The translations under genes and the position numbers were made by a program. The notes under the pieces were generated by a model. It saw only the letters and a list, made by a program, of their open reading frames with translations, was not told the origin of the DNA and searched no databases. This document shows positions 45,994 through 54,778 of a DNA stretch of 64,000 nt, piece after piece (the first letter of the stretch is position 1; each line of letters begins with the position of its first letter). Origin of the DNA: an alpha proteobacterium BAL199 (GTDB taxonomy: Bacteria; Pseudomonadota; Alphaproteobacteria; Thalassobaculales; Thalassobaculaceae); contig ABHC01000012.1 in the NCBI GenBank assembly GCA_000171835.1, forward strand, positions 1 to 64,000. The letters are read 5' to 3'.

Positions 45994-47406
45994 ATGTCGG
46001 ACGACGTTAAGCGCGTAATGGAAATGATCGAAGAGAACGACGTGAAGTACGTCGATCTCCGGTTTACCGACCCACGGGGCAAAGTGCACCACGTCAGCCA
46101 GCACTTGCGCACGATTGACGAGGACTCGCTCGTTGAGGGCTTCATGTTCGACGGGTCGTCGATCGCCGGTTGGAAGGCGATCAACGAGTCGGATATGGGT
46201 TTGAAGCCGGATCTCACGACTGCGGTCATGGATCCGTTCTTCGCCCAGCCGACTCTGGCGATCACCTGCGACATCGTCGAGCCCTCGACCGGCCAGCCCT
46301 ACGAGCGCGATCCCCGTTCGACCGCCAAGGGCGCGCTGAAGTACATGCAGAGCCTGGGTATCGGCGACACCGCCTATTTCGGCCCGGAAGCCGAGTTCTT
46401 CATCTTCGACGACGTCAAGATCGACGTTAAGGGGAACAAGGGCTACTACGAGCTCGACAACGAGGAAGGCACGTACAACAGCGCCCGTGCCTATGAGGAA
46501 GGCAACCTCGGCCACCGTCCGGGCGTGAAGGGCGGGTACTTCCCGCTGCCGCCGGTCGATTCCGGCCAGGACATCCGCAGCGAGATGCTGTCGGTCATGG
46601 AAGAAATGGGCGTGAAGGTCGAGAAGCACCACCACGAGGTGGCGCCCTCGCAGCACGAACTCGGCATGGAGTTCGGCACCCTGATCCAGACGGCAGACCA
46701 CCTGCAGATCTACAAGTACGTGGTCCATCAGGTCGCCGCGGCCTACGGCAAGACGGCGACGTTCATGCCGAAGCCGATCTCCGGTGACAACGGATCGGGC
46801 ATGCACGTCCACCAGTCGATCTGGAAGGACGGCAAGCCGCTGTTCGCCGGCTCGGGCTACGCCGATCTGTCGGACATGGCGCTGTACTACATCGGCGGCA
46901 TCATCAAGCACGCCCGCGCGCTGAACGCCTTCACCAACTCGACGACCAACAGCTACAAGCGGTTGATCCCGGGCTTCGAGGCGCCGGTTCTGCTCGCTTA
47001 CTCGTCGCGCAACCGCTCGGCGTCGTGCCGCATCCCGCACGTCAACAGTCCGAAGGGCAAGCGCGTCGAGGTCCGTTTCCCGGATCCGGCCGGCAACCCC
47101 TATCTCGGCTTCTCGGCGATGCTGATGGCCGGACTGGACGGCATCCAGAACAAGATCCATCCGGGCGACCCGATGGACAAGAACCTGTACGACCTGCCGG
47201 CCGAAGAACTGGCCGACATCCCGACCGTGTGCGGTTCGCTGCGTGACGCCCTCGACAACCTGGACAAGGACCGCGCGTTCCTGACCCAGGGCGGGGTGTT
47301 CACCGACGACCAGATCGATGGCTACATCGAGCTCAAGATGGAAGAGGTGTACGCGTTCGAGCACACCCCGCACCCGATCGAGTTCCAGATGTACTACTCG
47401 AGCTGA
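45994..47406 (+). CDS. glnA: Glutamine synthetase, type I
   Basis: A 470-residue dodecameric enzyme forming glutamine from glutamate, ammonia and ATP. Signatures: [20 protein letters not shown], the active site [13 protein letters not shown] and [16 protein letters not shown]. Tyr in [10 protein letters not shown] (about residue 397) is the GlnE adenylylation site. A GGAAA-type site precedes ATG at 45994. Transcribed with glnB and ended by a terminator at 47431-47463. Confidence 0.98.
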   Translation: MSDDVKRVMEMIEENDVKYVDLRFTDPRGKVHHVSQHLRTIDEDSLVEGFMFDGSSIAGWKAINESDMGLKPDLTTAVMDPFFAQPTLAITCDIVEPSTGQPYERDPRSTAKGALKYMQSLGIGDTAYFGPEAEFFIFDDVKIDVKGNKGYYELDNEEGTYNSARAYEEGNLGHRPGVKGGYFPLPPVDSGQDIRSEMLSVMEEMGVKVEKHHHEVAPSQHELGMEFGTLIQTADHLQIYKYVVHQVAAAYGKTATFMPKPISGDNGSGMHVHQSIWKDGKPLFAGSGYADLSDMALYYIGGIIKHARALNAFTNSTTNSYKRLIPGFEAPVLLAYSSRNRSASCRIPHVNSPKGKRVEVRFPDPAGNPYLGFSAMLMAGLDGIQNKIHPGDPMDKNLYDLPAEELADIPTVCGSLRDALDNLDKDRAFLTQGGVFTDDQIDGYIELKMEEVYAFEHTPHPIEFQMYYSS

Positions 47407-47430
47407 TCGCTCGCGACCAACCGACGAACG

Positions 47431-47463
47431 ACGGGCCGCTCTGCAAGGGGCGGCCCGTTTTCA
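47431..47463 (+). terminator. Rho-independent terminator after glnA
   Basis: ACGGGCCGC (47431-47439) pairs perfectly with GCGGCCCGT (47450-47458), 10-base loop, followed by TTTTC. Ends the glnBA transcript; it could also serve the convergent gene. Confidence 0.9.
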
Positions 47464-47483
47464 TTGATACCTGTAGATATCAC

Positions 47484-47855
47484 CTAACGCGGGATCGAGA
47501 TCATGACCTCGGTGCCGCCGTAGCCGTGCAGCTTGTCGTGAGCGCGCACCGTGACGACGTTGACACCGGGTGGAATCACCACGCCGTCGAGGCTGCGGGT
47601 GAACGGCTGCTCGTTCTCGTGCGGGTGCAGCAGCACCCGGGTCGCCAACACCTGGCCGTCGGGGCCGACGACCTCCCACTTGTCGGCGTAATGGTCCCAG
47701 CCGGTATCGTCGTGCCGGACGGTGACGTCGAATGTCCAGGTGCCGTCCTTGGCGAACGACATGATCGCAACCTTGACCACATCCGCCTCGCCGGCCAGTG
47801 CGACCGGGCTCGTTGCCAGCACCGCAAGGCCGATCGCCAGGATGCGCATGATCAT
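47484..47855 (-). CDS. Small secreted protein of unknown function
   Basis: A 123-residue exported protein. Signal peptide MIMRILAIGLAVLATSPVALA with cleavage near residue 21, then a beta-rich domain (KVAIMSFAKDGTWTFDVTVR, WEVVGPDGQVLATRVLLHPHENEQPFTRSL) ending in VVTVRAHDKLHGYGGTEVMI. A very good AGGAGG site (47862-47867) selects the ATG at 47855 over the one at 47870. It follows the thioesterase gene by 11 bases and is probably co-transcribed. Function unknown. Confidence 0.75.
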   Translation of the reverse strand: MIMRILAIGLAVLATSPVALAGEADVVKVAIMSFAKDGTWTFDVTVRHDDTGWDHYADKWEVVGPDGQVLATRVLLHPHENEQPFTRSLDGVVIPPGVNVVTVRAHDKLHGYGGTEVMISIPR

Positions 47856-47866
47856 GTTGAACCTCC

Positions 47867-48274
47867 TCATTCGTCGACCGGGCGCTTGCGACCATTGTCG
47901 TCGATCGCGACGTATGTGAACCGCCCTTCGGTCACCAAGGCACGCTCCTCACGGCGGTCGAACCAGCGGATCTTCCACGCCTCGATCGCGACCGTGATCG
48001 AGGTTCGGCCGACCCGTTCGATATCGCCATAGCAGCACAGCACGTCGCCGACTGCGACCGGACCGATGAAGGTCATGGCCTCAATCCCGACGGTCGCCAC
48101 CCGGCCCTGGGCTCGGCTGGCGGCTGCCACCCCGCCGGCGACGTCCATCTGGCTCAGCACCCATCCGCCGAAGATATCGCCATTCGGGTTTGCATCGGCC
48201 GGCATTGCAACCGTGCGGATCTGCATTTCGCCGCGCGGAACGCGGTTCGGATCGGGTTGTCGGGTTCCTGCCAT
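47867..48274 (-). CDS. Acyl-CoA thioesterase (YciA-like hot-dog fold)
   Basis: A 135-residue hotdog-fold thioesterase hydrolysing acyl-CoA. The family motif NPNGDIFGGWVLSQMD with the catalytic Asp is present, followed by AVGDVLCCYGDIERVGRTSI. The ATG at 48274 (MAGTRQPDPNRVPRG) is chosen; a longer frame to 48406 runs into the parE promoter region. Located upstream of the secreted-protein gene and divergent from parE. Confidence 0.87.
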   Translation of the reverse strand: MAGTRQPDPNRVPRGEMQIRTVAMPADANPNGDIFGGWVLSQMDVAGGVAAASRAQGRVATVGIEAMTFIGPVAVGDVLCCYGDIERVGRTSITVAIEAWKIRWFDRREERALVTEGRFTYVAIDDNGRKRPVDE

Positions 48275-48371
48275 GATCACACCATATCTTGCACTCGCGC
48301 TCGGCGCACCCACAGGATAAACTCGCTCTTGATGGGCCGATAGCCCCCCGCAAACCCACAGACGACCGGAC

Positions 48372-50381
48372 ATGGCCGACCTCTTCGCAAGCTCCGCTGC
48401 CCGCACCGACGACTATTCCGCCAAGGACATCGAGGTCCTGGAGGGGCTGGAACCGGTGCGCCGCCGACCCGGCATGTACATCGGCGGTGTCGACGAACGC
48501 GCCCTGCACCACCTGGTCGCCGAAGTGCTCGACAACTGCATGGACGAGGCGGTGGCCGGGCATGCCAGCTGGATCGAGATCGAGTTGGCGGCCGATCATA
48601 CGGTGACGGTCCGCGACAACGGCCGCGGCATCCCGGTCGACCCGCACCCGAAGTTTCCGAGCAAGTCGGCGCTGGAGGTGATCCTCACCACCCTGCATTC
48701 CGGCGGCAAGTTCTCCGACAAGGTGTACGCCACCGCCGGTGGACTGCACGGTGTGGGTGTGTCCGTCGTAAACGCACTGTCGGACCGGCTGGAGGTGGAA
48801 GTCGCCCGTGATCGCCGGCTGTATGCCCAGCGTTTCGCCCGCGGCGTACCGCTCGGCCCGCTTGAGACCATCGGAGCGGCGCCCAACCGGCGCGGCACCA
48901 CGGTGCGGTTCCACCCGGACCCCGAGATCTTCGGGCCGAATGCCCACTTCCGCCCCGCTACCCTGTACCGGATGTCGCGTTCCAAGGCTTATCTGTTCAA
49001 GGGCGTGGAGATCCGTTGGAAGGTCGATCCGGAACTGCTGCGCGATGGTGATGGAACGCCGGCCGAGGCCGTCATTCACTATCCCGGCGGCCTTGCCGAC
49101 TTTCTGGCAAGTTCGATCGAGGGACGCCGTACGATTGCAGAGCGCCCATTCACCGGCGACGTCGCCGCACCGGACGGTCAAGGCCGCGTCGAGTGGGCAG
49201 CCACCTGGCCGGACGACCAGGACGACGGCTTCTTGCACGCTTACTGCAACACCATCCCGACCCCACAGGGTGGCACCCATGAGGCCGGGCTGCGGACCGC
49301 CCTGCTTCGCGGCGTGAAGGCCTATGGCGAGATGGTCGGCAACAAGCGGGCGGCCCAGGTCACCGCCGACGACCTGATGGGCGGCGCCTGCATCATGCTG
49401 TCCGTGTTCATCCGCGACCCGCAGTTCCAGGGCCAGACCAAGGACCGGTTGGTCAGCCAGAATGCCACCCGGATGGTCGAGCAGGCAGTCAAGGATCACT
49501 TCGATCACTGGCTGTCGGGTGCGCCGGAGATCGCCAATCTTCTGTTGGAACGGCTGATTGAACGCGCCGAGGACCGGTTGCGCCGCCGGCAACAGAAAGA
49601 GGTCAGCCGCAAGACCGCAACCCGCAAGCTGCGGCTGCCGGGCAAGCTCGCCGACTGTTCGCGCTCCGACGCCGACGGAACCGAGATCTTCCTGGTCGAG
49701 GGTGACAGCGCCGGCGGGTCGGCCAAACAGGCCCGCGAGCGTGCCACCCAGGCAATCCTGCCGTTGCGCGGCAAGATCCTGAACGTGGCCAGCGCGTCGG
49801 CCGACAAGCTGCGGCAGAACCAGGAACTGGCCGATCTGGTTCAGGCGCTCGGCTGCGGTGCCGGTTCGTCCTTCAAGCTCGACCAGTTGCGCTACGAGAA
49901 GGTCGTCATCATGACGGACGCCGACGTCGACGGCGCCCACATCGCGTCGCTGCTGATGACGTTCTTCTATCGCGAGATGCCGCGCCTGATCGAGGAAGGC
50001 CATCTGTTCCTGGCCATGCCGCCGCTGTACCGCCTCACCCAAGGGGGCAAGACGGTCTACGCCCGTGACGACGCCCACAAGGACGAACTGATGGCGACCG
50101 CGTTCTCCGGCAAGGCCAAGGTCGAGATCAGCCGGTTCAAGGGGCTCGGCGAAATGCCGCCGATGCAGCTGAAAGAGACCACGATGAACCGGCAGACCCG
50201 CCAACTGCTGCGGGTCCGCGTTCCGCCGAGCGGCGGCCCCGGGCTGGTGCTTGAACCTGAGCTGGAAGCCGAAACCCGTCGTACCAGCGAGATGGTCGAG
50301 AGCCTAATGGGCAAGAAACCGGAACTGCGCTTCGCCTACATCCAGGCGAACGCCCGGTTCGTCCACGACGTCGACGTCTGA
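48372..50381 (+). CDS. parE: DNA topoisomerase IV subunit B
   Basis: A 669-residue GHKL ATPase subunit that decatenates replicated chromosomes. Begins ADLFASSAARTDDYSAKDIEVLEGLEPVRRRPGMYIGGVDE; ATP-lid motif GGLHGVGVSVVNALS; TOPRIM domain with EGDSAGGSAKQARERATQ, DADVDGAHIASLLMTFFY (metal ligands). The C-terminal QLKETTMN-RQTRQLLRVRV region fits ParE rather than GyrB, which has an insertion here. Start ATG at 48372 lacks a strong ribosome-binding site. Confidence 0.94.
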   Translation: MADLFASSAARTDDYSAKDIEVLEGLEPVRRRPGMYIGGVDERALHHLVAEVLDNCMDEAVAGHASWIEIELAADHTVTVRDNGRGIPVDPHPKFPSKSALEVILTTLHSGGKFSDKVYATAGGLHGVGVSVVNALSDRLEVEVARDRRLYAQRFARGVPLGPLETIGAAPNRRGTTVRFHPDPEIFGPNAHFRPATLYRMSRSKAYLFKGVEIRWKVDPELLRDGDGTPAEAVIHYPGGLADFLASSIEGRRTIAERPFTGDVAAPDGQGRVEWAATWPDDQDDGFLHAYCNTIPTPQGGTHEAGLRTALLRGVKAYGEMVGNKRAAQVTADDLMGGACIMLSVFIRDPQFQGQTKDRLVSQNATRMVEQAVKDHFDHWLSGAPEIANLLLERLIERAEDRLRRRQQKEVSRKTATRKLRLPGKLADCSRSDADGTEIFLVEGDSAGGSAKQARERATQAILPLRGKILNVASASADKLRQNQELADLVQALGCGAGSSFKLDQLRYEKVVIMTDADVDGAHIASLLMTFFYREMPRLIEEGHLFLAMPPLYRLTQGGKTVYARDDAHKDELMATAFSGKAKVEISRFKGLGEMPPMQLKETTMNRQTRQLLRVRVPPSGGPGLVLEPELEAETRRTSEMVESLMGKKPELRFAYIQANARFVHDVDV

Positions 50382-50394
50382 CGAGACTGGCGTT

Positions 50395-51318
50395 CTACAA
50401 CAGCGTCCGGAAGTACGCGGCCATCCGCTCCTCGAACACCGGCAGGGAGTAGCGTTGTGCCGTGGCCAGCCCGGCCTGGATCAACTGCGCGACACGCTCC
50501 GGGTCGTCAAACGCCGCGACAGCCGCGTTGATCGCCTGAATGCACCCGGCGCCATCGCCCTCCGCCGACCAGAATCCATTGTCGGCCGATGCGAAATCGG
50601 TCGTCCCCTGGCCCGCGAAACCGCACACCACACACCCGGCCGCCATGGCTTCCAACGGCGGCAGGCCCAACCCTTCGCCGCGCCCCAGGTTCAGGAAGAT
50701 CGTTGATTCAGCGAGAATCGCGGCGGTCTCCGCCTCGGAACAACCGTCAATCGGCAGCCAGTCAATTGTGTGCCGGACATGGCCTCTAAGCTGATCCGCG
50801 GCGCTCCGCCACTTGCGCGGCATGTAGGCAATGCGGTGTTGTTTTCGCGGAGCGGGGCGAAAGACCGTCAGGTCGACACCGGGCGAGACAACGGCCGCTT
50901 CCCGAAACCCCTCCCGTTCGAGCAGCACGCGCCGCGAGTAGTTGGAGACGGTCAGGCACCGGATGTGCCGCAGCGTTGTAAAGTCCACGGTGTTGTTGGA
51001 ACGCAGCGCGTTATGGTTCTGAATGAACAGCACCCGACGCTCCGGTCGGCTGAGCAGTAATGGCATCCGATGCGGTCCGATGGCGTCAGTGGCGACATAC
51101 AGATCGTCGGGCCTGATGGAGTGCTCCTGCCGCATGTCCAGGATAACTGCCTCTTCGGCGGTCCGGCTGCCGGCAAGCCAGCCCGGAACGTCGACGGCCG
51201 AGCCGACATAAGCGTCGAGTCCGGATCGCCGCAATCCGGCGACCGCTTGGTAGATCACCTTCACACCGCCGATCGGGCGTGTGTTGTTATCGATCATGCC
51301 GAACACAATGCGCGCCAA
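50395..51318 (-). CDS. Glycosyltransferase, GT4-like
   Basis: A 307-residue GT-B fold glycosyltransferase. MARIVFGMIDNNTRPIGGVKVIYQ, VSNYSRRVLLEREG, VSPGVDLTVFRP and ILAESTIFLNLGRGEGLGLPPLEAMAAGCVVCGF, the E-x7-E region with GEGLGLPPLEA in the donor site. No signal or membrane segment. It lies 3 bases downstream of an alpha/beta-hydrolase gene, with an isochorismatase-like gene before it. The sugar and acceptor are unknown. Confidence 0.82.
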   Translation of the reverse strand: MARIVFGMIDNNTRPIGGVKVIYQAVAGLRRSGLDAYVGSAVDVPGWLAGSRTAEEAVILDMRQEHSIRPDDLYVATDAIGPHRMPLLLSRPERRVLFIQNHNALRSNNTVDFTTLRHIRCLTVSNYSRRVLLEREGFREAAVVSPGVDLTVFRPAPRKQHRIAYMPRKWRSAADQLRGHVRHTIDWLPIDGCSEAETAAILAESTIFLNLGRGEGLGLPPLEAMAAGCVVCGFAGQGTTDFASADNGFWSAEGDGAGCIQAINAAVAAFDDPERVAQLIQAGLATAQRYSLPVFEERMAAYFRTLL

Positions 51319-51321
51319 GCG

Positions 51322-52020
51322 TCAGGCTCCCAGCCAGCGGCGCATGATCTCGGTCGTCCGTTCAGGGTATTCGAGTGCCGGCAAGTGCCCGCACTCGTCG
51401 ATCACCGTCAGGATCGCCCCCGGAACCATCGCCGCCATTTCTTCGGACAGCGCCAGGGGGGTCAGTTGGTCCTGTCGCCCGCAGGCGATCAACGTCGGGC
51501 ACTCGATCGTCGGCAGCAGGTCGAGGCTGTCGGTGCGCGACAGGATGGCCTTCTGCTGGCGGATGAATCCATCCCGTCCGACCCGCGCCGCCATCTGGAA
51601 GATCGGCCCCGTGACCTCCGGATCCTCCAATCGGCTGGGGTGAACCAGCATTGGCAGCAGCCGCGGCGTCACGCCCTTGAACTTCCCCATGTCCGCCAGC
51701 TGGATCAGCCCGGTTCGCCGCCGACGCTGTTCGTCGCTGTCGGCGCGTGCCGAAGTGTCGATCAGGGCCAACCGTTCCACCCGCCGGGGCGCCCGCCGCA
51801 TGATCTCAAGCGCCACATAGCCGCCCATCGACAGGCCCGCCAGCGCGAACCGGTCCGGCAGGGTTTCGAGAAGTGTCGTCGCGATCTCGCGAACGTTCTC
51901 GTGCCGGGTCAGATCCGGAACCTGGATATCGTCGACCAGGTCGGAGAGACCGGCGATCTGGTGCGTCCAGAGTGCTGCATCGTTCAGCAAACCTGGAAGC
52001 AGAACAAGGGTGTCCGACAC
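51322..52020 (-). CDS. Alpha/beta-fold hydrolase
   Basis: A 232-residue hydrolase. Nucleophile elbow FALAGLSMGGYVALEIMRR with catalytic Ser, late acid ECPTLIACGRQDQLTPL and histidine in VIDECGHLPALEYPE. This fits the esterase/pimeloyl-ester-like branch. It begins 3 bases after the isochorismatase-like gene and ends 3 bases ahead of the glycosyltransferase gene, so the three are one transcript. Substrate unknown. Confidence 0.83.
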   Translation of the reverse strand: MSDTLVLLPGLLNDAALWTHQIAGLSDLVDDIQVPDLTRHENVREIATTLLETLPDRFALAGLSMGGYVALEIMRRAPRRVERLALIDTSARADSDEQRRRRTGLIQLADMGKFKGVTPRLLPMLVHPSRLEDPEVTGPIFQMAARVGRDGFIRQQKAILSRTDSLDLLPTIECPTLIACGRQDQLTPLALSEEMAAMVPGAILTVIDECGHLPALEYPERTTEIMRRWLGA

Positions 52021-52023
52021 GGC

Positions 52024-52629
52024 TCAGCGTGCCTCCTTTATGATAGACAGAACGTCCTTGAAAGCCGGATTGTCGGCGTCGCCCAGCCACTCGAACAACA
52101 GGGCCTCGACCGTCACCGGCACGCATCCCGCCGTCCGCAGCCGAGCCAAACCGACCTCCCGGTCCACCGGCCGTCGGCTGCCGCAGGCATCCTCCGCTAT
52201 GAACACCCGTCGACCGGTGTCCAGCAAGCCCAGGGCCGTCTGTGCCACGCAGACATGTGCCTCGACGCCAACCACGATCACCGATGATCGCCCTAGATCG
52301 TCAAAGGCCTCTCGGATTCCCGGCTCGGCGATCGCATCGAAGCTGCGCTTGGCGAGCCGAGAGCCTGCTTCCAAATGTTCGCCTAGTGCCGTGATGGTCG
52401 GGCCAATGGCTTCGGGACAATGCTCGGTCGCCCGGATCGAGACGCCAAGACACTTCGCGCCCCGGAGCAGGCGTCCGACGGCGGCGATCACCGCAGTGCC
52501 GTCATGGATTGCCGGCACCAGGCGTTCCTGAGCGTCGACGAGCAAGACAAGACTGTCGGCTACTCGCGCTCGATTGACTCGAACGTTACCAAACGCAAGC
52601 GTTTCCGTGGTCTTTGGGGCGTCTATCAT
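52024..52629 (-). CDS. Isochorismatase-family cysteine hydrolase
   Basis: A 201-residue hydrolase. N-terminal catalytic Asp in LVLLVDAQERLVPAIHDG, Lys in RLAKRSFDAI, and the nucleophile Cys in VVGVEAHVCVAQTALGLLD. This catalytic triad defines the isochorismatase/nicotinamidase-like superfamily; a catalase-related or unknown amidase activity is possible. First in a three-gene run with the alpha/beta hydrolase and glycosyltransferase. No strong ribosome-binding site. Confidence 0.85.
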   Translation of the reverse strand: MIDAPKTTETLAFGNVRVNRARVADSLVLLVDAQERLVPAIHDGTAVIAAVGRLLRGAKCLGVSIRATEHCPEAIGPTITALGEHLEAGSRLAKRSFDAIAEPGIREAFDDLGRSSVIVVGVEAHVCVAQTALGLLDTGRRVFIAEDACGSRRPVDREVGLARLRTAGCVPVTVEALLFEWLGDADNPAFKDVLSIIKEAR

Positions 52630-52708
52630 TGACAGTCCGGCATGAACGCCTATAGTCCGCGCGCTACTTAGCGGTCACGAACCGCAAGAGCCGACAACTT
52701 AAGGCGAC

Positions 52709-54274
52709 ATGGCTGATACACAAGTAACTTTCGCCGACCTCGGTCTATCCGACGAGGTCGTCTCCGCCGTCGTTACGTCCGGCTATACCAAGCCGACGCC
52801 GATCCAGGAAAAAGCGATCCCGTACGTCCTGATGGGCCGTGACGTGCTTGGCTGCGCGCAGACCGGAACCGGCAAGACGGCATCCTTCACCTTACCGATG
52901 ATCGACATCCTGTCGGCCGGCCGCGCCAAGGCGCGCATGCCGCGATCGCTGATCATCGCCCCAACCCGCGAACTCGCGGCCCAGGTTTCCGAGAACTTCG
53001 TCAAGTACGGTCAGAACACGCGCCTCAGCATGGCGCTGCTGATCGGCGGCGTTTCGATGGGAGACCAGGAAGCCAAGCTCGACCGCGGCGTCGACGTCCT
53101 AATCGCGACGCCGGGCCGATTGCTCGACCATTTCGAGCGCGGCCGGATTCTGCTGACCGACGTCAAGATCCTGGTCATTGATGAAGCCGACCGGATGCTC
53201 GACATGGGGTTCATCCCGGACGTCGAGCGCATCGTTTCATTGCTGCCAACGATCCGGCAGACCCTGTTCTTCTCCGCCACCATGGCGCCGGAGATCAAGC
53301 GGCTCGCCGATAAATTTTTGATGAACCCGAAAGAGGTCTCGGTCGACGCCCCCGCTTCGGCGGCAGAAAACGTCGCCCAGCACTTGGTTCGCTGCTCCGT
53401 CAAGGACAAGCGCGACGCGCTTCGTTCTCTACTGAAGTCGGAGACGGTCGACAGCGCGCTGATCTTCTGCAACCGCAAGCGCGACATCGGTGTCCTGCAT
53501 CGGTCATTGCAGCGCTACGGCATCGAAGCCGTGCAGCTGCATGGCGACATGTCGCAGCCAGCGCGGACGGAGACCTTGGCGAAGTTCAAGGCCGGCGAGG
53601 CACGGTTGGTCATCTGCAGCGACGTCGCTGCACGCGGAATCGACATCAAGGGCTTGAGCCACGTCTTCAATTTCGACGTTCCATCACACGCCGAGGACTA
53701 TGTCCACCGCATCGGGCGGACCGGTCGCGCGGGATTGAGCGGGCGGGCATTCACCCTCGCGACGCCGGAAGACTCCAAGCTGTTGTCGGCCGTCGAACGG
53801 CTGATCGGCATGAAGATCCCGGTGATACAACTGGACGGTGCTGCGCCGGCTGCGGCGGAGAGCCGCCCTGCAGAAACTGTTGAGCTGGCGTCCGAAACGA
53901 ACCCGCCGCGCAAAACCGGTCGTGGTCGGGGCGCACGCTCCAATGACAACGCGGTTGCAGCGGACGAGCAGTCGGCGCCTCCTCCAGCCAAGTCGTCCAG
54001 GCGTTCAAGCCGCAAGCGGGGCGAACATTCCGAGAAGCCGGCTGTCGCTGTTGAACCGGCGGTCGTAGCGGAGGTCCAGGAAGCGAAGCCGCGCGAAACG
54101 TCGCTTACCGGCGGCGGCGTGGTCGAGGCGTTCCCGACTCAACGCGCGGGATCGGGCAATGGCCGCGGTCGTGGTGGTCGCGACCGTGAGGACAACGGCC
54201 GGTCGGTGACCGGCTTTGGCGACGAGGTGCCCGCGTTCCTGTTGAAGGCGGTACCGAAGAAGGCTACCGGTTGA
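52709..54274 (+). CDS. DEAD-box RNA helicase (RhlE-like)
   Basis: A 521-residue ATP-dependent RNA helicase. Motifs: Q motif YTKPTPIQEKAIP, I AQTGTGKTA, Ia PTRELAAQ, II DEAD, III SAT, and VI HRIGRTGRAG, all intact. The C-terminal 130 residues are low-complexity, rich in Ser, Arg, Glu and Gly (RGGRDREDNGRSV), as in cold-adapted or ribosome-assembly helicases. Begins with ATG after an AAGGCGA site. A short stem follows the stop before the Lrp-type gene. Confidence 0.93.
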   Translation: MADTQVTFADLGLSDEVVSAVVTSGYTKPTPIQEKAIPYVLMGRDVLGCAQTGTGKTASFTLPMIDILSAGRAKARMPRSLIIAPTRELAAQVSENFVKYGQNTRLSMALLIGGVSMGDQEAKLDRGVDVLIATPGRLLDHFERGRILLTDVKILVIDEADRMLDMGFIPDVERIVSLLPTIRQTLFFSATMAPEIKRLADKFLMNPKEVSVDAPASAAENVAQHLVRCSVKDKRDALRSLLKSETVDSALIFCNRKRDIGVLHRSLQRYGIEAVQLHGDMSQPARTETLAKFKAGEARLVICSDVAARGIDIKGLSHVFNFDVPSHAEDYVHRIGRTGRAGLSGRAFTLATPEDSKLLSAVERLIGMKIPVIQLDGAAPAAAESRPAETVELASETNPPRKTGRGRGARSNDNAVAADEQSAPPPAKSSRRSSRKRGEHSEKPAVAVEPAVVAEVQEAKPRETSLTGGGVVEAFPTQRAGSGNGRGRGGRDREDNGRSVTGFGDEVPAFLLKAVPKKATG

Positions 54275-54331
54275 TTTCGGGCGGTCCTTGCGGGACCATG
54301 CCGGCACTTCTCAGACACCCCCGGTGAGGCC

Positions 54332-54574
54332 ATGCAGACCATCTTCATCCAGGTCAAATGCGATCTCGGCAAGGCTTACGCTGTTGCCGATCAGGCCGTT
54401 CTTGAGGTCGAAGAGGTGTCGGAAGTGTACTCGACCTCCGGCCAGTACGATTTGCTGATGAAGTGCTATCTGCCCGACGCAGCGGATATCGGCCACTTCG
54501 TCACCGAGCGGGTGCAGACCCTGCCCGGCATCAAGGACACCTTCACCTTGATCACCTTCAAAGCGTTCGGGTAG
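54332..54574 (+). CDS. Lrp/AsnC-type ligand-binding domain protein
   Basis: An 80-residue stand-alone RAM domain: FIQVKCDLGKAYAVADQAVL, VYSTSGQYDLLMKCYLPDAA and TERVQTLPGIKDTFTLITFKAFG. There is no helix-turn-helix part, so it is not a full Lrp regulator. Such single-domain proteins bind amino acids or related effectors in a beta-alpha-beta fold. Starts 57 bases after the helicase stop; its 3' end overlaps the DUF2783 gene on the other strand by 17 bases. Confidence 0.85.
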   Translation: MQTIFIQVKCDLGKAYAVADQAVLEVEEVSEVYSTSGQYDLLMKCYLPDAADIGHFVTERVQTLPGIKDTFTLITFKAFG

Positions 54575-54773
54575 ACGCTCCGGCGTTTCCCCGAGCGACT
54601 CTTAGGGCCTCGTCAAGCACGTCGGGATCGCCGATGTGATTGGCCAGGAGCAGGATCAGCTTGGCGTTCATGCGCCGGCTGGCCGCGTCGCTCAAGCCAC
54701 GGTGAGCTTCCGTCAGGCGTTCATAGAATCCATCGGGGTCGGCCAAGTTAGGCTCAATCACCAATGCCGCCAT
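54558..54773 (-). CDS. DUF2783 domain protein, 71 residues
   Basis: MAALVIEPNLADPDGFYERL, then LTEAHRGLSDAASRRMNAKLILLLANHIGD and VLDEALRVARG. The NLADPDGFYE... and LNAKLILLLANHIGD-like pattern is DUF2783, as I recall it, a family known mainly beside flavin monooxygenases and MBL-fold proteins. It begins 5 bases after the monooxygenase stop and may be a subunit or stabiliser of that enzyme; this is inference. Confidence 0.78.
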   Translation of the reverse strand: MAALVIEPNLADPDGFYERLTEAHRGLSDAASRRMNAKLILLLANHIGDPDVLDEALRVARGNAGASTRTL

Positions 54774-54778
54774 TGCCC

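Noticed and set aside
48081-50204. Minus-strand open frame of 707 codons opposite parE
   Set aside because: ParE is clear on the plus strand with all motifs. The opposite frame shows no family features and partly overlaps the thioesterase gene.
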